DNA of 64,000 nt from Hanleya hanleyi (lineage: Eukaryota > Mollusca > Polyplacophora > Lepidopleurida > Hanleyidae). The position numbers and the translations under genes are program-made. A model generated the notes under the pieces. It saw only the letters and a list, made by a program, of their open reading frames with translations. It searched no databases and was not told the DNA's origin. The stretch spans positions 1 through 64,000 of the forward strand of contig JAVTVY010019525.1 in assembly GCA_036873755.1 (NCBI GenBank), given 5' to 3'. Shown here piece after piece: positions 54,430 through 64,000 of this stretch; the first letter of the stretch is position 1; each line of letters begins with the position of its first letter.

Positions 54430-54951
54430 ATGAAATTGGTCAGATATATTTCTGCAAATAGCACAAGATCAAAATACCATGATAAAATGACGAGATAGTT
54501 TTGTTTCAGGATTGCTTCCCCTGCCGTGTAATGCTTTAGAATACGCTAGTTCTCCTAGTTCTGAATCCGGCCGCTTCAGCGCTGGTGTGCTATTCCAGTG
54601 TTTAAGGGACCGTGTGTAATTCTCCACGTTTTGGCAGTATTTGTGAGGTATGAGCGAATTTGTACCAAAAACAAATATTATTATCCCCATTTTTCAAAAG
54701 AAAAAAAGAAGGCCACAAGAATATTTCTTTACATAGTCAATAATTTTGTTGTCCGATTATTATTATTATTTTTATATATAATTGAGTTATTTTAAAAGTA
54801 TTTTATTTTTTGCAATCATTGTGTCGGTTTGAGAGCATTGATCAGTCATCAGTTTTCAAGCAATCACAAGATATGTTGAAATTAAATCAAGTCGTCAGGC
54901 CTACAGGCAACAAGGAATGGAAGCAGTCTTCTCGAGGGGATGGGGGGGGGT
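54430..54951. other. Gene-free stretch
   Basis: No gene recognised. A short poly-G run precedes the palindrome. Confidence 0.4.
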
Positions 54952-55055
54952 TAGTTCAACAAGCTGAACCCTGCTGACATTTAATTTTGTGATATTGACA
55001 ATGCATTGTCAATATCACAAAATTAAATGTCAGCAGGGTTCAGCTTGTTGAACTA
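54952..55055. repeat. Perfect 104 bp palindrome, no spacer
   Basis: Two 52-base arms starting TAGTTCAACAAGCTGAACCC are exact inverse complements meeting at ATG|CAT (55003/55004). There is no mismatch and no loop. A poly-G run is just left (54941-54950). Confidence 0.95.
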
Positions 55056-56536
55056 CGGTAGGGGGTGGGTGTGATTGTTTATGCAAAATGTCTGTAAATT
55101 GCTTTGGGCTTCCCTGGAAAGGGGGGGGGGGGCAGATTTAGAATTGCTGGGACTGTTCATATCGTAGGATATATGCTTTTTTAGGGCATTATACTTTTTT
55201 ACCTGCCTATGACGGGCTGCTAATTATTGATAGCGTGCCGATAATAAAAGAATTATTTCCCGACAAAATCTACCGGCACACTATTATTACCAGTTTCAAA
55301 ATAGTTCTTCATCGAGTTAGCTCGATTGTGAAATTGCGCAGGCTCTCTGACTTGTCCATTCTCGTGTATTTGCCCTAAAATTTTCTTGTCATTGACCATT
55401 GAGTATAGTCATGATGAGATCACATGACAGACACAGTTGCCCAGCTGGCTTGTAAGATTGGATGGTCTATAAAAATTTTCAATAAATTATGAAAATTGAA
55501 ATCTTTTTTTTAGAATCGATTTTTTGTTTAAGTATTTTTTGTAAATGATTTTCTCTTTCATATACGCTGACCTCTATGACATGAAAAAAAAGCAAAGATG
55601 AAAGAGAAAACCACTAGTTGATTAAAATTATATTTATTGATTTTTATTTATTGAAAAATTTCATACGTATAGACATAGACCATCCAATATCCCACAGCCA
55701 GGCAGCTGTGATCACAGGCATTCATGACGCCACATATCTGTGTCAAAGGTCAGGGGTCCAACCGATATTCGGCAGTATTGTACATGTAACTCATCATTAT
55801 TGGCCCGTGACCCGAAATCTCATTTTTCCCCCGACTGATATGAGCTTTAATAATTGATTGCGGAAAGTAGGGATCCTACAAAGAATGTCCCGGCAACTGA
55901 TAATAATGGAATTTATTGGCGGGTGTTGTGGAGTTTGAGAAGAGAGTTCTGTATTTTTTCCCCGGCGATAGAGTGGATTATTGAACAGAGCTAAGAAATT
56001 CTGCCACCCATACTATGTGCACATGCAGTTTACTGAGACTTGCCTCTAACTTTAGAGGTAGACTAGACTGGATCAAATTCAAATTCTGTGCCGGACGGTC
56101 TCCTGAGGCAAAAGTCTATCTTTCTAGCCTTAGCTATGATTTTCAGCTGCAGTAGGCTATCGGCTATTTCATGAATATTAAACATTCCAATTCACTTTGG
56201 AAACATCGCATCAATTAAGTAGCAGACAAATTACATGGCGCTCACACCAGTAAATGTCCCCTGGTGCGCCGAAGTGCATGGCTGGAGTATTATAGTATTT
56301 GGGTCCGTCCATCTTGCCATATCTGTCTATCCGTCGGCCATGTGTTCCAAGTTTCTTTCCTGGCAATATAAACTTTCCCTAGATTCAACCAATTCTGGTA
56401 TGTGGGTATGTCTTCTGGTGACATCGCTTGGGATTGCATTGTGCCCAATCTTAATAAATTAATATCCTATCAATGCTTTCCAACGTGTCGCTATAGGATC
56501 TTACTGATTTCAATTGAAGGACGTTCATGAATATTT
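55056..56536. other. Gene-free stretch
   Basis: No gene recognised. It contains a 13-base G run near 55121. Confidence 0.4.
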
Positions 56537-56756
56537 AAAGGAAATTAGGGTTACCATAATTAAGTTTATGTGAGGATCAACAAGGTCGCTTTCTTATGTT
56601 GACATGATTATAGTTTTATTGTAACTGTTGACTGTGAGTTATCGCCCTTATATTAGACTCTCCAACTTTATAACACGAGGTCGGTCCTCGGCTACCTGGA
56701 ATTTGTTTCTGGAAAATGTCAGTGATGGATTTGGTTTCTCCAGTTTGCTACAGAAA
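56537..56756. repeat. 220 bp repeat, copy 1
   Basis: AAAGGAAATTAGGGTTACC to CAGTTTGCTACAGAAA matches 62718-62937 with no difference that I could see. Transposon ends are not evident. Confidence 0.85.
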
Positions 56757-58160
56757 TGTAGGGAACGTCACGTTTAAGTTTTTCCAGTCCCACAGATTCG
56801 GATAATCTGGGTCACGAGGTCGCGCCGAACGTGGGTGTCGTTGAACAGTCGAAATCTGGCCCCTGACTCATGACAATCACTGAGGACCTGTTGGCCTTTC
56901 GGATCCATACATCAAGGACCCGGCTGGTGTTACGAATGTGCAATGACTACACTAGTAGACGCTCTTTGCAAGATATGCTGGGATGCGTTGTTGGATGAAG
57001 CGTGGGATGTCCCCTGCTGCTGCATATCCGTAAACTGGGTGAGTTCGTCGGGTGGTTCAAAATCAAATGGGGTCCACATTTATCTTGGTTTTGTGCGAAT
57101 TCAACTCACTCGTTACTGTGTCGCAATTTATATTTAGCCTAAATTCCAGTCAATTTTATCAATGTTATTAGCTTGGATGCTAGCCCTTATACGGTTATCA
57201 CTGATTATCAGCCTATACTTGTGAATCACAAGGTGATCACATTAGTCTGAAATTATTTCCATATTTTGGTTATGTATAATGAAATTTAGTAATAAGAAAT
57301 TAATTTGTAAACATTTGAATTTTCATAGTGTCCTATAATTGTACAATTCACCGTACTATCATTACTATTGATGCTGTTTTAGAATCAAACTGTTTGATAG
57401 AATTTATACACTCTTCAGACTTCTCCTTTTCATACTTTAAATCTCGTGTCAGAGTGTGTACTATTAATATGCTTATGGAGACTTTCATTAAAAGCTGCAC
57501 CTTGATGGACCATCAATTGTTGACATAAATTCCAATGGTAAGCATGGAAAGTCATTGAACTATACTCACAGTGCTGGTGTGCACTATAAGCATGCATTAT
57601 GCAACATTCCAATTCGAGCATGCACTTGAGTACATATCGGTCTATTTCTCACACTTAGTGGCCATGTTCATCATACTACTGCTTGTTAACATTGATTGAT
57701 TGGGCTGATATATCAGTTGAGCGATTTGCCACAGACCCTAAGACATTTGTCATAATTTTGGGAATTGACTTTTCATGATTTTTTTTATTTTAATAAAATT
57801 AATCACTGCAATGTTTTTGGAAGAGAAATGGTCTTCCAGTGGAAGCAGTTAATATCATAATATACATGGTTTCTAAACCTAGGGTAGGTTGCCCATTAGC
57901 CTTTGTTCACTATTTATAATTATGAATTGTCATGCACTTATACATGGCAAATTCGGTGCTTTGTGAGCTCTAAATCTCTATTCTTAAAATATCTAAGAGA
58001 CTAATTTCAAAATCATGGTGAGTGGCTGTGAATTTGTTAAAAACTTAGCTAAATTCAACTTACATGAAGATATTTGTGAGAATTTGCACACTTTTAAACT
58101 GAAGCACCTAAAATTTCAGAGGCATTTCTGGCATGGCATATTTTAATTGATTGCGATTAC
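56757..58160. other. Gene-free stretch
   Basis: No gene recognised. A+T-rich with short unremarkable open frames. Confidence 0.4.
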
Positions 58161-58970
58161 AGGGGAGGTTGACCCCATTTGCTAATGTACATTGTACACA
58201 GCTAATTGTAATTGCTGGGGAGGTTGACCCCATTTGTCACTATTTGTTCAAGGGGAGGTTGACCCCTTGCAGGTATGGAAATAAGGGACAGTGATGAGCA
58301 ATAACTAATCAAATTTGGACACTAACCAATCCAAATTCCATAGTGATAAAACATGGATAAATATTTTGCTGATCAAATTCAAAGCTTTTAATAATGATCT
58401 CTGATCAAATTATTTTCCCTTATCTCCAACCCTGCCTTGGCCACTGTACATTGTACAACATGGCTATTTTACAGGGGAGATTGGCCCCTTGTTTACCATG
58501 ATACATAGTGACTGTACATGGTATGATTTAGTGACTGTGATTCCTGGGGAAGTTGACCCCAGTGTAATTGCAGGGGAGGTTGACCCCATTTGTCACTATT
58601 TATTACAGGGGAGGTTGACCCCTTTTGCCATTGCACTGTATGAATCGATAAGACACTTGGGCACGTTGACCCTATTGTTTGTGATTTCATGTTTTAACAC
58701 AATTTTGTGAAATCCTATCCTATCCTATCCTATCAAATCTAAAACTTCCTTATGTAACCTTTTCACATATGTGAACAGGCAACCCTAGAAAATATTGTGG
58801 GTGGCCTTATATTATGATCTGATTTTTCACAGTATATGACATTTATCCAGTTTATATGAGGAAGACCCAATTTGTCACAGTGTTGACACAATTTGCTGCT
58901 CTTAGGTTGACCCTTATTTGTCACACTCACAGTAGTGCCACTTGTGGTTGTAAATACGGGAGGTTGACCC
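58161..58970. repeat. Cluster of GGGGAGGTTGACCCC motifs
   Basis: At least seven close copies of GGGGAGGTTGACCCC, often followed by ATTTG, occur at about 58162, 58216, 58252, 58473, 58546, 58572 and 58608. Weaker ones are at about 58903 and 58948. The copies are irregularly spaced, with unrelated DNA or TGTACATTGTACA between. GGGG/CCCC ends can pair as a small hairpin. A (TCCTA)n run lies at 58713-58736. Confidence 0.75.
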
Positions 58971-59116
58971 ACTTGCTACACTCAGAGTAGTGACTCTCAT
59001 TCATAGCTGATTTAAATACAGAAGGTCCAGGGCCTGAACATACAGATTGTTTCCCAAGTGCTCTGTATCTACATTGTCTAGTTACCATTTAGACATTACT
59101 GTTCAATCCTGAATTC

Positions 59117-59572
59117 ATGAATCCAGGACATCAGGAAATGAATCGCATGCCCAGAATGTGGATACTGCGTTATATCTCTATAATTACAGATCCTGTTGTG
59201 TCTGCGGACGATTTTGGATGTTGGGAAGCCCAGGTGATTTTTTATCCCATTCCGCTGTCCAGTCACTCCTATCCTGTTTTGGACCCTCTGCTCCATTGTA
59301 TATTCATGAGATGGAGACCTATCATCGACTGGAATATCCATCATTCCTTCTTCATCAACTCCAGAATAGTCCATCAAGCTAGAGTCCTGCTGCTTTTGCT
59401 GACTTACCTGTTCTACCAAGTGGTATACATATTACCAACGTTAACATGGATTTTTACGAGCCAGAATTTACCAACGATTTTGTATGCTCTATCTATCATC
59501 ACTCAGATACACTGTGCATCACCGCCTACGTGTATCTCTGAAATCCAGCTGTATCACAGTGACTCGAACTGA
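59117..59572. other. Unrecognised open frames on both strands
   Basis: A 151-codon plus frame and a 107-codon minus frame overlap here. Neither has a known motif. The minus one (VDEEGMMDIPVDDRSPSHE) has a protein-like composition, but no splice or promoter context supports it. I do not call a gene. Confidence 0.2.
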
Positions 59573-59594
59573 ATTTACTTGGTGTATATATATT

Positions 59595-60195
59595 TAGTGT
59601 ATGATCAGGGTCATAATACATTCTCATGAGGTCAGCATTGACTGCTCACATTTCAGTATACATGAACAAACTAAGCTTGTCAGAAAGCCAGTTATATCAT
59701 CGTTATAATACATTCTGCTGCGCAGGAGGTCAGCATTGACTGCTCACAATTCAGAAGACATGAACATACAACTTGTCAGAAATCCAGCTATAGCATACTG
59801 ACTTGAACTGAATTTACTTGGTGACTGTTTATATTTAGTGTGTGACCATGGCCATAATACATTCTACTTCTCATGAGGTCAGCATTGACTGCTCATCAAT
59901 TCAGTATACATGAACATACAAAGCTTGTCAAAAATCCAGTTATATCATAGTGACTTGAACTGAATTTACTTGGTGTATATAATTAGTGTGTGATTATGGT
60001 CATAATACATTCTATTTCTCATGAGGTCAGCATTGACTGCTCACATTTCAGTATAGATAAACATTAAGCTTGTCAGAAATCCAGCTATACCAGGCATAGT
60101 GACTTGAACTGAATTTACTTTGTGTATATATTTAGTGTATGGTCGCAATACATTCTACTTTTCAGGAGGCCCGCATTGACTGCTCTAATTTCAGT
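59595..60195. repeat. Five diverged ~147 bp tandem units
   Basis: ATAATACATTCT...GAGGTCAGCATTGACTGCTC recurs with GAGG at 59628, 59726, 59875, 60023 and 60166. The first spacing is 98, from a shortened unit, and the others are about 145-149. Units share TTGTCAGAAATCCAG and ACTTGAACTGAATTTACTT. Confidence 0.85.
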
Positions 60196-62431
60196 ACATA
60201 TAATTGACTTGTTCCTTTCTATTCATATTGTAGGAGAAGTGTGAAACCATCACCTATGTTTTGTCTCAACATCATATTCAGATGGCTGCCCTCCATTATA
60301 TTCGAGCAGGGTCTATAAATATTTAAGAAAATTTCAATTTTTTTTTTTTTTTTTTTATATCTAACATATGAACTTGCACAGGATAGCAACTTTTGATCTG
60401 ACAGAACCAGATTTTGATCAGATATATCTCATATCTGACCGCTACTTCAGACCCTGCTGGAGTGTGATTTACAGTGTAATCTCTCTAAAACTCTTGTCAT
60501 TGGGGACTGCACTGGCACTTTTATATTTTCAGACCAGACCTCTAGAAGGGTTGAAATGATATGTGCCTAGACTCTAGTTGTTTTGGTTGAGTCAGGTGCT
60601 CTTGTTCTTGCATTGATGAGACAGCTTTCCTTACAGGAGTAACTAGTACTTAACTTTTTATTTTTTTCTTCCAATTCTATACAGGTATGTCCATGACCAG
60701 GTTTGACAACACAACAGACAGCATTGTGCAGAACTTTCTTCAGCCTGAATTTCCTCTGAAGCTGCCAGCATGTTTGATATTGTCTATATTACCGTTCAGA
60801 GTCTTGAGATAAGCCAATTCAACATGTTCAAATCTCAGTCAATTCCCAGAGTTTGGTCGAACTTTATTCTTTGAACATAGGCGAGATACGTTTTTTCATC
60901 AGACATATCTGATCATGCTGCTATTTCAGACCCTGTTAGTTTCTTATTCCATTATGATTTCATACTCACAGACAGAAATGGTTGCCTGCTCTCAGCATCT
61001 CTATGCTTGCTGATCCTGTGTTAACTCCTTTCCTTTAATTATTACTTCCAGGTTTTTCTCAGTGAGCTTTCTATTTTAATGTAGGTGATCCCAAAGATTG
61101 TTCTCTCTGTAGTGCAGTGTGACAGAGGGTTGAGGGGCCTGTGACATGTCTGTACATATCATCTGCAGCTTAATTTGGTGGAATCACTGGTCCTTCTGAT
61201 ATACTGTATCCCAGGTTATTATATTGTATTAGTTTGTTTCTAAGTTTTTTTTTTTTTGTGTGTTACTTTATAGACCACCAGTCTGTTTGCAGTAGCAGTG
61301 CTTTCCATGGGGAAGCGTAAATATGGACGTTGTAAAACACTTTTATCTTTAAGAATTCCTCATGCATTGTCTATTTCAGAGAGGAAATCCTACCTCATCC
61401 TATCATCCCCAGGCTTGTGAATCCAGTACTAAATATCATTACTATCACTTTCAGGTCTTTTACCAGTGAGCTCCATCACACACAGATACTGGTATATGTG
61501 AATTCCTGTATTATGTATTATACAGCAATCATATTGACTTCCTTTTGTCAACTTTATTTCAAAGATTATTCTTGAGAAAGTGAGGCTTAATCCTAACCTT
61601 CCCTTGGACAATTGACAACCTTGAGGATCTTGTTTTTATCCGCCATACAATTTAACTGGCTGGCAGTTCAATGTTTTGTGGGGGAATGTCTGAGAAGTGA
61701 AGGATATTACTCATTTTTAGGAGGGTAACCGGGACTCTTCCAGTGCCAGTTGTTTTCTTTAATTGAAATAAATAAAGAAAAGAAATGAAATAAAAAATTT
61801 CCTGACAGGCCCATGAACCTTTCTCGTGCTATATATTTATTGTATTAATATGGTTCTTCACTATATGACAGGTATTTTATGCTGCCCTGAATGGTATTTG
61901 TTCTTCCAGTACCGTACTTGGCTGATGTGGATTTCTGTGCCCCTACCTTCAGGCACACTTATGCATATTTCTTTCATTTTCAGTCTAAAGATTGGTAAGG
62001 TAATATTCCACCATCCATGGACGCATAGTAATAGATTGCCCATGTTTTTTCATGCTATCTTTTATTGATTTACATGCTAATTTGGGAAATAAGTTCCCTT
62101 TATATTTGTTTGAGTCAATCTGTCTTGCTATACACCCTCTGCAAAATAAACTACATGTACCTGATTGTATTATTTCATGCAATTGCAGTCTTGATATAGT
62201 TGGCTGCTATATTACCAGTGATCTGCTCATGAAGATGTAAACATTTGTAGTCAAAGTCATTACTTCAGTTAGCGCTAGCCAGTTGCTGCCATTCTCAGGT
62301 TATCAAACCAACTATTAAGAGGCCAGTGATATCTACTCATCCTACTGTTTTGTGTTAAATACTGTAAGGGCTAGGTCAGAGACTTCGGTTGGGTGATAAC
62401 AGTTCCATCTTTTACTCCACTGTTATCTGTG
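60196..62431. other. Gene-free stretch
   Basis: No gene recognised. Poly-T runs are near 60340 and 61245. TTTCAG/TTCCAG pyrimidine tracts are frequent, but no exon of a known family was found. Confidence 0.4.
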
Positions 62432-62719
62432 GCCCTTTATGCTCCCCACCTTTGCTGGTATAACAACATTTACATTATTTGCTAATTGGGGGCATGTTCT
62501 ATCACTGCATTTGGTAACACATAATTCACATAATTCATATGTGTTCTCCATGCCCCTGCTATTTTATCATTTGTCATTTGAATTAATGATTTGTCATTTG
62601 AATTAATGATTATAACCATTGTCATTTGAATAAATGACCTAACCAGATTTCTGGGTATTGTGTTTGTCTTTCCCAGCAAACTGAGCTCATTCTCTGACCT
62701 AGTCTATCTCGAGCATAAA
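62432..62719. repeat. 288 bp direct repeat, copy 1
   Basis: GCCCTTTATGCTCCCCACC to CTCGAGCATAAA is repeated at 62991-63278 with no visible difference. It contains an internal duplication of TTTGTCATTTGAATTAATGA. Confidence 0.9.
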
Positions 62720-62937
62720 AGGAAATTAGGGTTACCATAATTAAGTTTATGTGAGGATCAACAAGGTCGCTTTCTTATGTTGACATGATTATAGTTTTAT
62801 TGTAACTGTTGACTGTGAGTTATCGCCCTTATATTAGACTCTCCAACTTTATAACACGAGGTCGGTCCTCGGCTACCTGGAATTTGTTTCTGGAAAATGT
62901 CAGTGATGGATTTGGTTTCTCCAGTTTGCTACAGAAA
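62718..62937. repeat. 220 bp repeat, copy 2
   Basis: Same as 56537-56756. It fills most of the space between the two 288 bp repeats. Confidence 0.85.
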
Positions 62938-62990
62938 AACCCTCCCTACCCTCCCTCAATTCTCTGTCTTGTGACATTTTGTAACAGGAA

Positions 62991-63278
62991 GCCCTTTATG
63001 CTCCCCACCTTTGCTGGTATAACAACATTTACATTATTTGCTAATTGGGGGCATGTTCTATCACTGCATTTGGTAACACATAATTCACATAATTCATATG
63101 TGTTCTCCATGCCCCTGCTATTTTATCATTTGTCATTTGAATTAATGATTTGTCATTTGAATTAATGATTATAACCATTGTCATTTGAATAAATGACCTA
63201 ACCAGATTTCTGGGTATTGTGTTTGTCTTTCCCAGCAAACTGAGCTCATTCTCTGACCTAGTCTATCTCGAGCATAAA
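62991..63278. repeat. 288 bp direct repeat, copy 2
   Basis: Copy of 62432-62719, offset by exactly 559 bases. Confidence 0.9.
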
Positions 63279-64000
63279 TAGTTTTATGACATCGCGATCA
63301 CATTTTAACTTCCTTACTTCCAGTCTGGGAGGGGGATAGGGTCCACGTCTCCGCTTCAACTCAAGGTTACAAAGCTACCCACATCATGGCGCCAACCTGG
63401 CGGGAGTCTACATGCTGAAGATACCCCGCCAGTGTGGTATCTTATTTGGCTGAGCCAACCGAAAAGCCCCTAACATTACGTTCCCTTCAAAGCACTATCG
63501 GGATTGGTTGACATGCAAGTTACTGCAAGCTGGTTGTGACAAGCACCATGTTGCATATCCAAATGGGGGAGCAGATAGGATTCAATTTTAATTAGATTGG
63601 CATTGTGTCCATGCCTGCTTATAGGTGGCGCCACCTACAGACTGTTTTTAAATTTCATTTCGAGGCAATAAATTCTCACAGGCTAACAGAATTGCTACAT
63701 GTTTCGTGCACATGTACATGTATGTACACGTCTACAGGTACATTGTCTTGAGACATCACTTGCGATTGAGTTTCGCCCATGTAAGCTTAGCGCCATGCCA
63801 ATAAACATGTAGGCAGTGCCCGTAGTGGAGGTCATTTCAAAATTTTTACTGTACGGCAATAATTTTCAACACTGATCGGTTGGGTCTAGAAATAAGGGGA
63901 TGACAGAGATTGGAAGGCTGAAAAGTGGTGAAGATAAATGGCTTTTGGGTGTGGTTGGGGGGAGGGGGATGATAGAACTGCAAAAAGAAGCAACATGCTT
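63279..64000. other. Gene-free stretch to window end
   Basis: No gene recognised. A short ACATGTACATGTATGTACACG palindromic stretch is at about 63709. Confidence 0.4.

Noticed and set aside
59117..59572. 151-codon gene on the plus strand
   Set aside because: Composition and lack of motifs, promoter or splice context do not support it. An opposite-strand frame overlaps it.

Overview
This 64 kb window is nuclear DNA of an animal, most likely a marine invertebrate. Short motifs such as GGGAGTTGTCTCCC, tRNA-headed SINEs with a TTAAACC-type tail, and abundant Polintons fit a mollusc, but this is an impression and not proof. There is no bacterial gene organisation. Only one host gene is clearly present: part of an amidase-signature enzyme on the minus strand, with four exons at 49745-49596, 48666-48604, 32175-31888 and 29050-28845. 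All its introns are phase 1. Its 5' exons, which should carry the catalytic Ser-Ser-Lys region, were not found. Almost everything else is repeats and mobile elements.

Layout. 1-900: relic of a Polinton packaging ATPase plus a minisatellite. 1040-12900: about 12 kb satellite array of ~180-200 bp monomers with a 2,180 bp higher-order period. 14064-19780: a tRNA-derived SINE split by a complete, apparently young Ty3-type LTR retrotransposon (identical 172 bp LTRs, 5 bp target duplication, one uninterrupted 1377-residue Gag-Pol). 20.5-21.4 kb: 3' part of an unassigned retroelement. 22.9-26.9 kb: a piggyBac-type MITE, two copies of a TA-flanked MITE and a diverged tandem repeat. 27.9-29.3 kb: two minisatellites. 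28.8-49.7 kb: the amidase gene. 50.5-54.0 kb: a 1 kb fold-back element directly abutting the end of a second Polinton-like remnant. 54-64 kb: A+T-rich DNA with a perfect 104 bp palindrome, short motif clusters and direct duplications.

The centrepiece is a Polinton/Maverick (adintovirus-like) element at 34952-48170 inside the 16.4 kb amidase intron. It is bounded by a 6 bp target duplication (AATATC) and ~1.1 kb inverted repeats that begin AGTAG. All its recognisable genes lie on the minus strand: a membrane protein, two acidic paralogues, a chromodomain integrase, a packaging ATPase, a virion gene block (two conserved unknowns, minor capsid, pX-like core protein, major capsid, adenain-type protease) and a zinc-finger gene equivalent to the N-terminus of the usual polymerase B. 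The polymerase core is absent. Integrase, both capsid genes, one conserved gene and the zinc-finger gene are broken, so this copy looks dead.

The most unusual signals are in this element. Its late genes are chained by 4 nt (ATGA) and 1 nt (TAATG) stop-start overlaps or 1-2 nt gaps, between one TATA-like box and one poly(A) signal. A stem-loop with a predicted pseudoknot and an AATAAA signal recurs at three gene ends, with covarying stem bases. A hairpin array lies at the 3' end of the protease gene. Shared TATA boxes precede the early genes. The inverted repeats carry a periodic array of NRF1-like palindromes with CRE-like sites.
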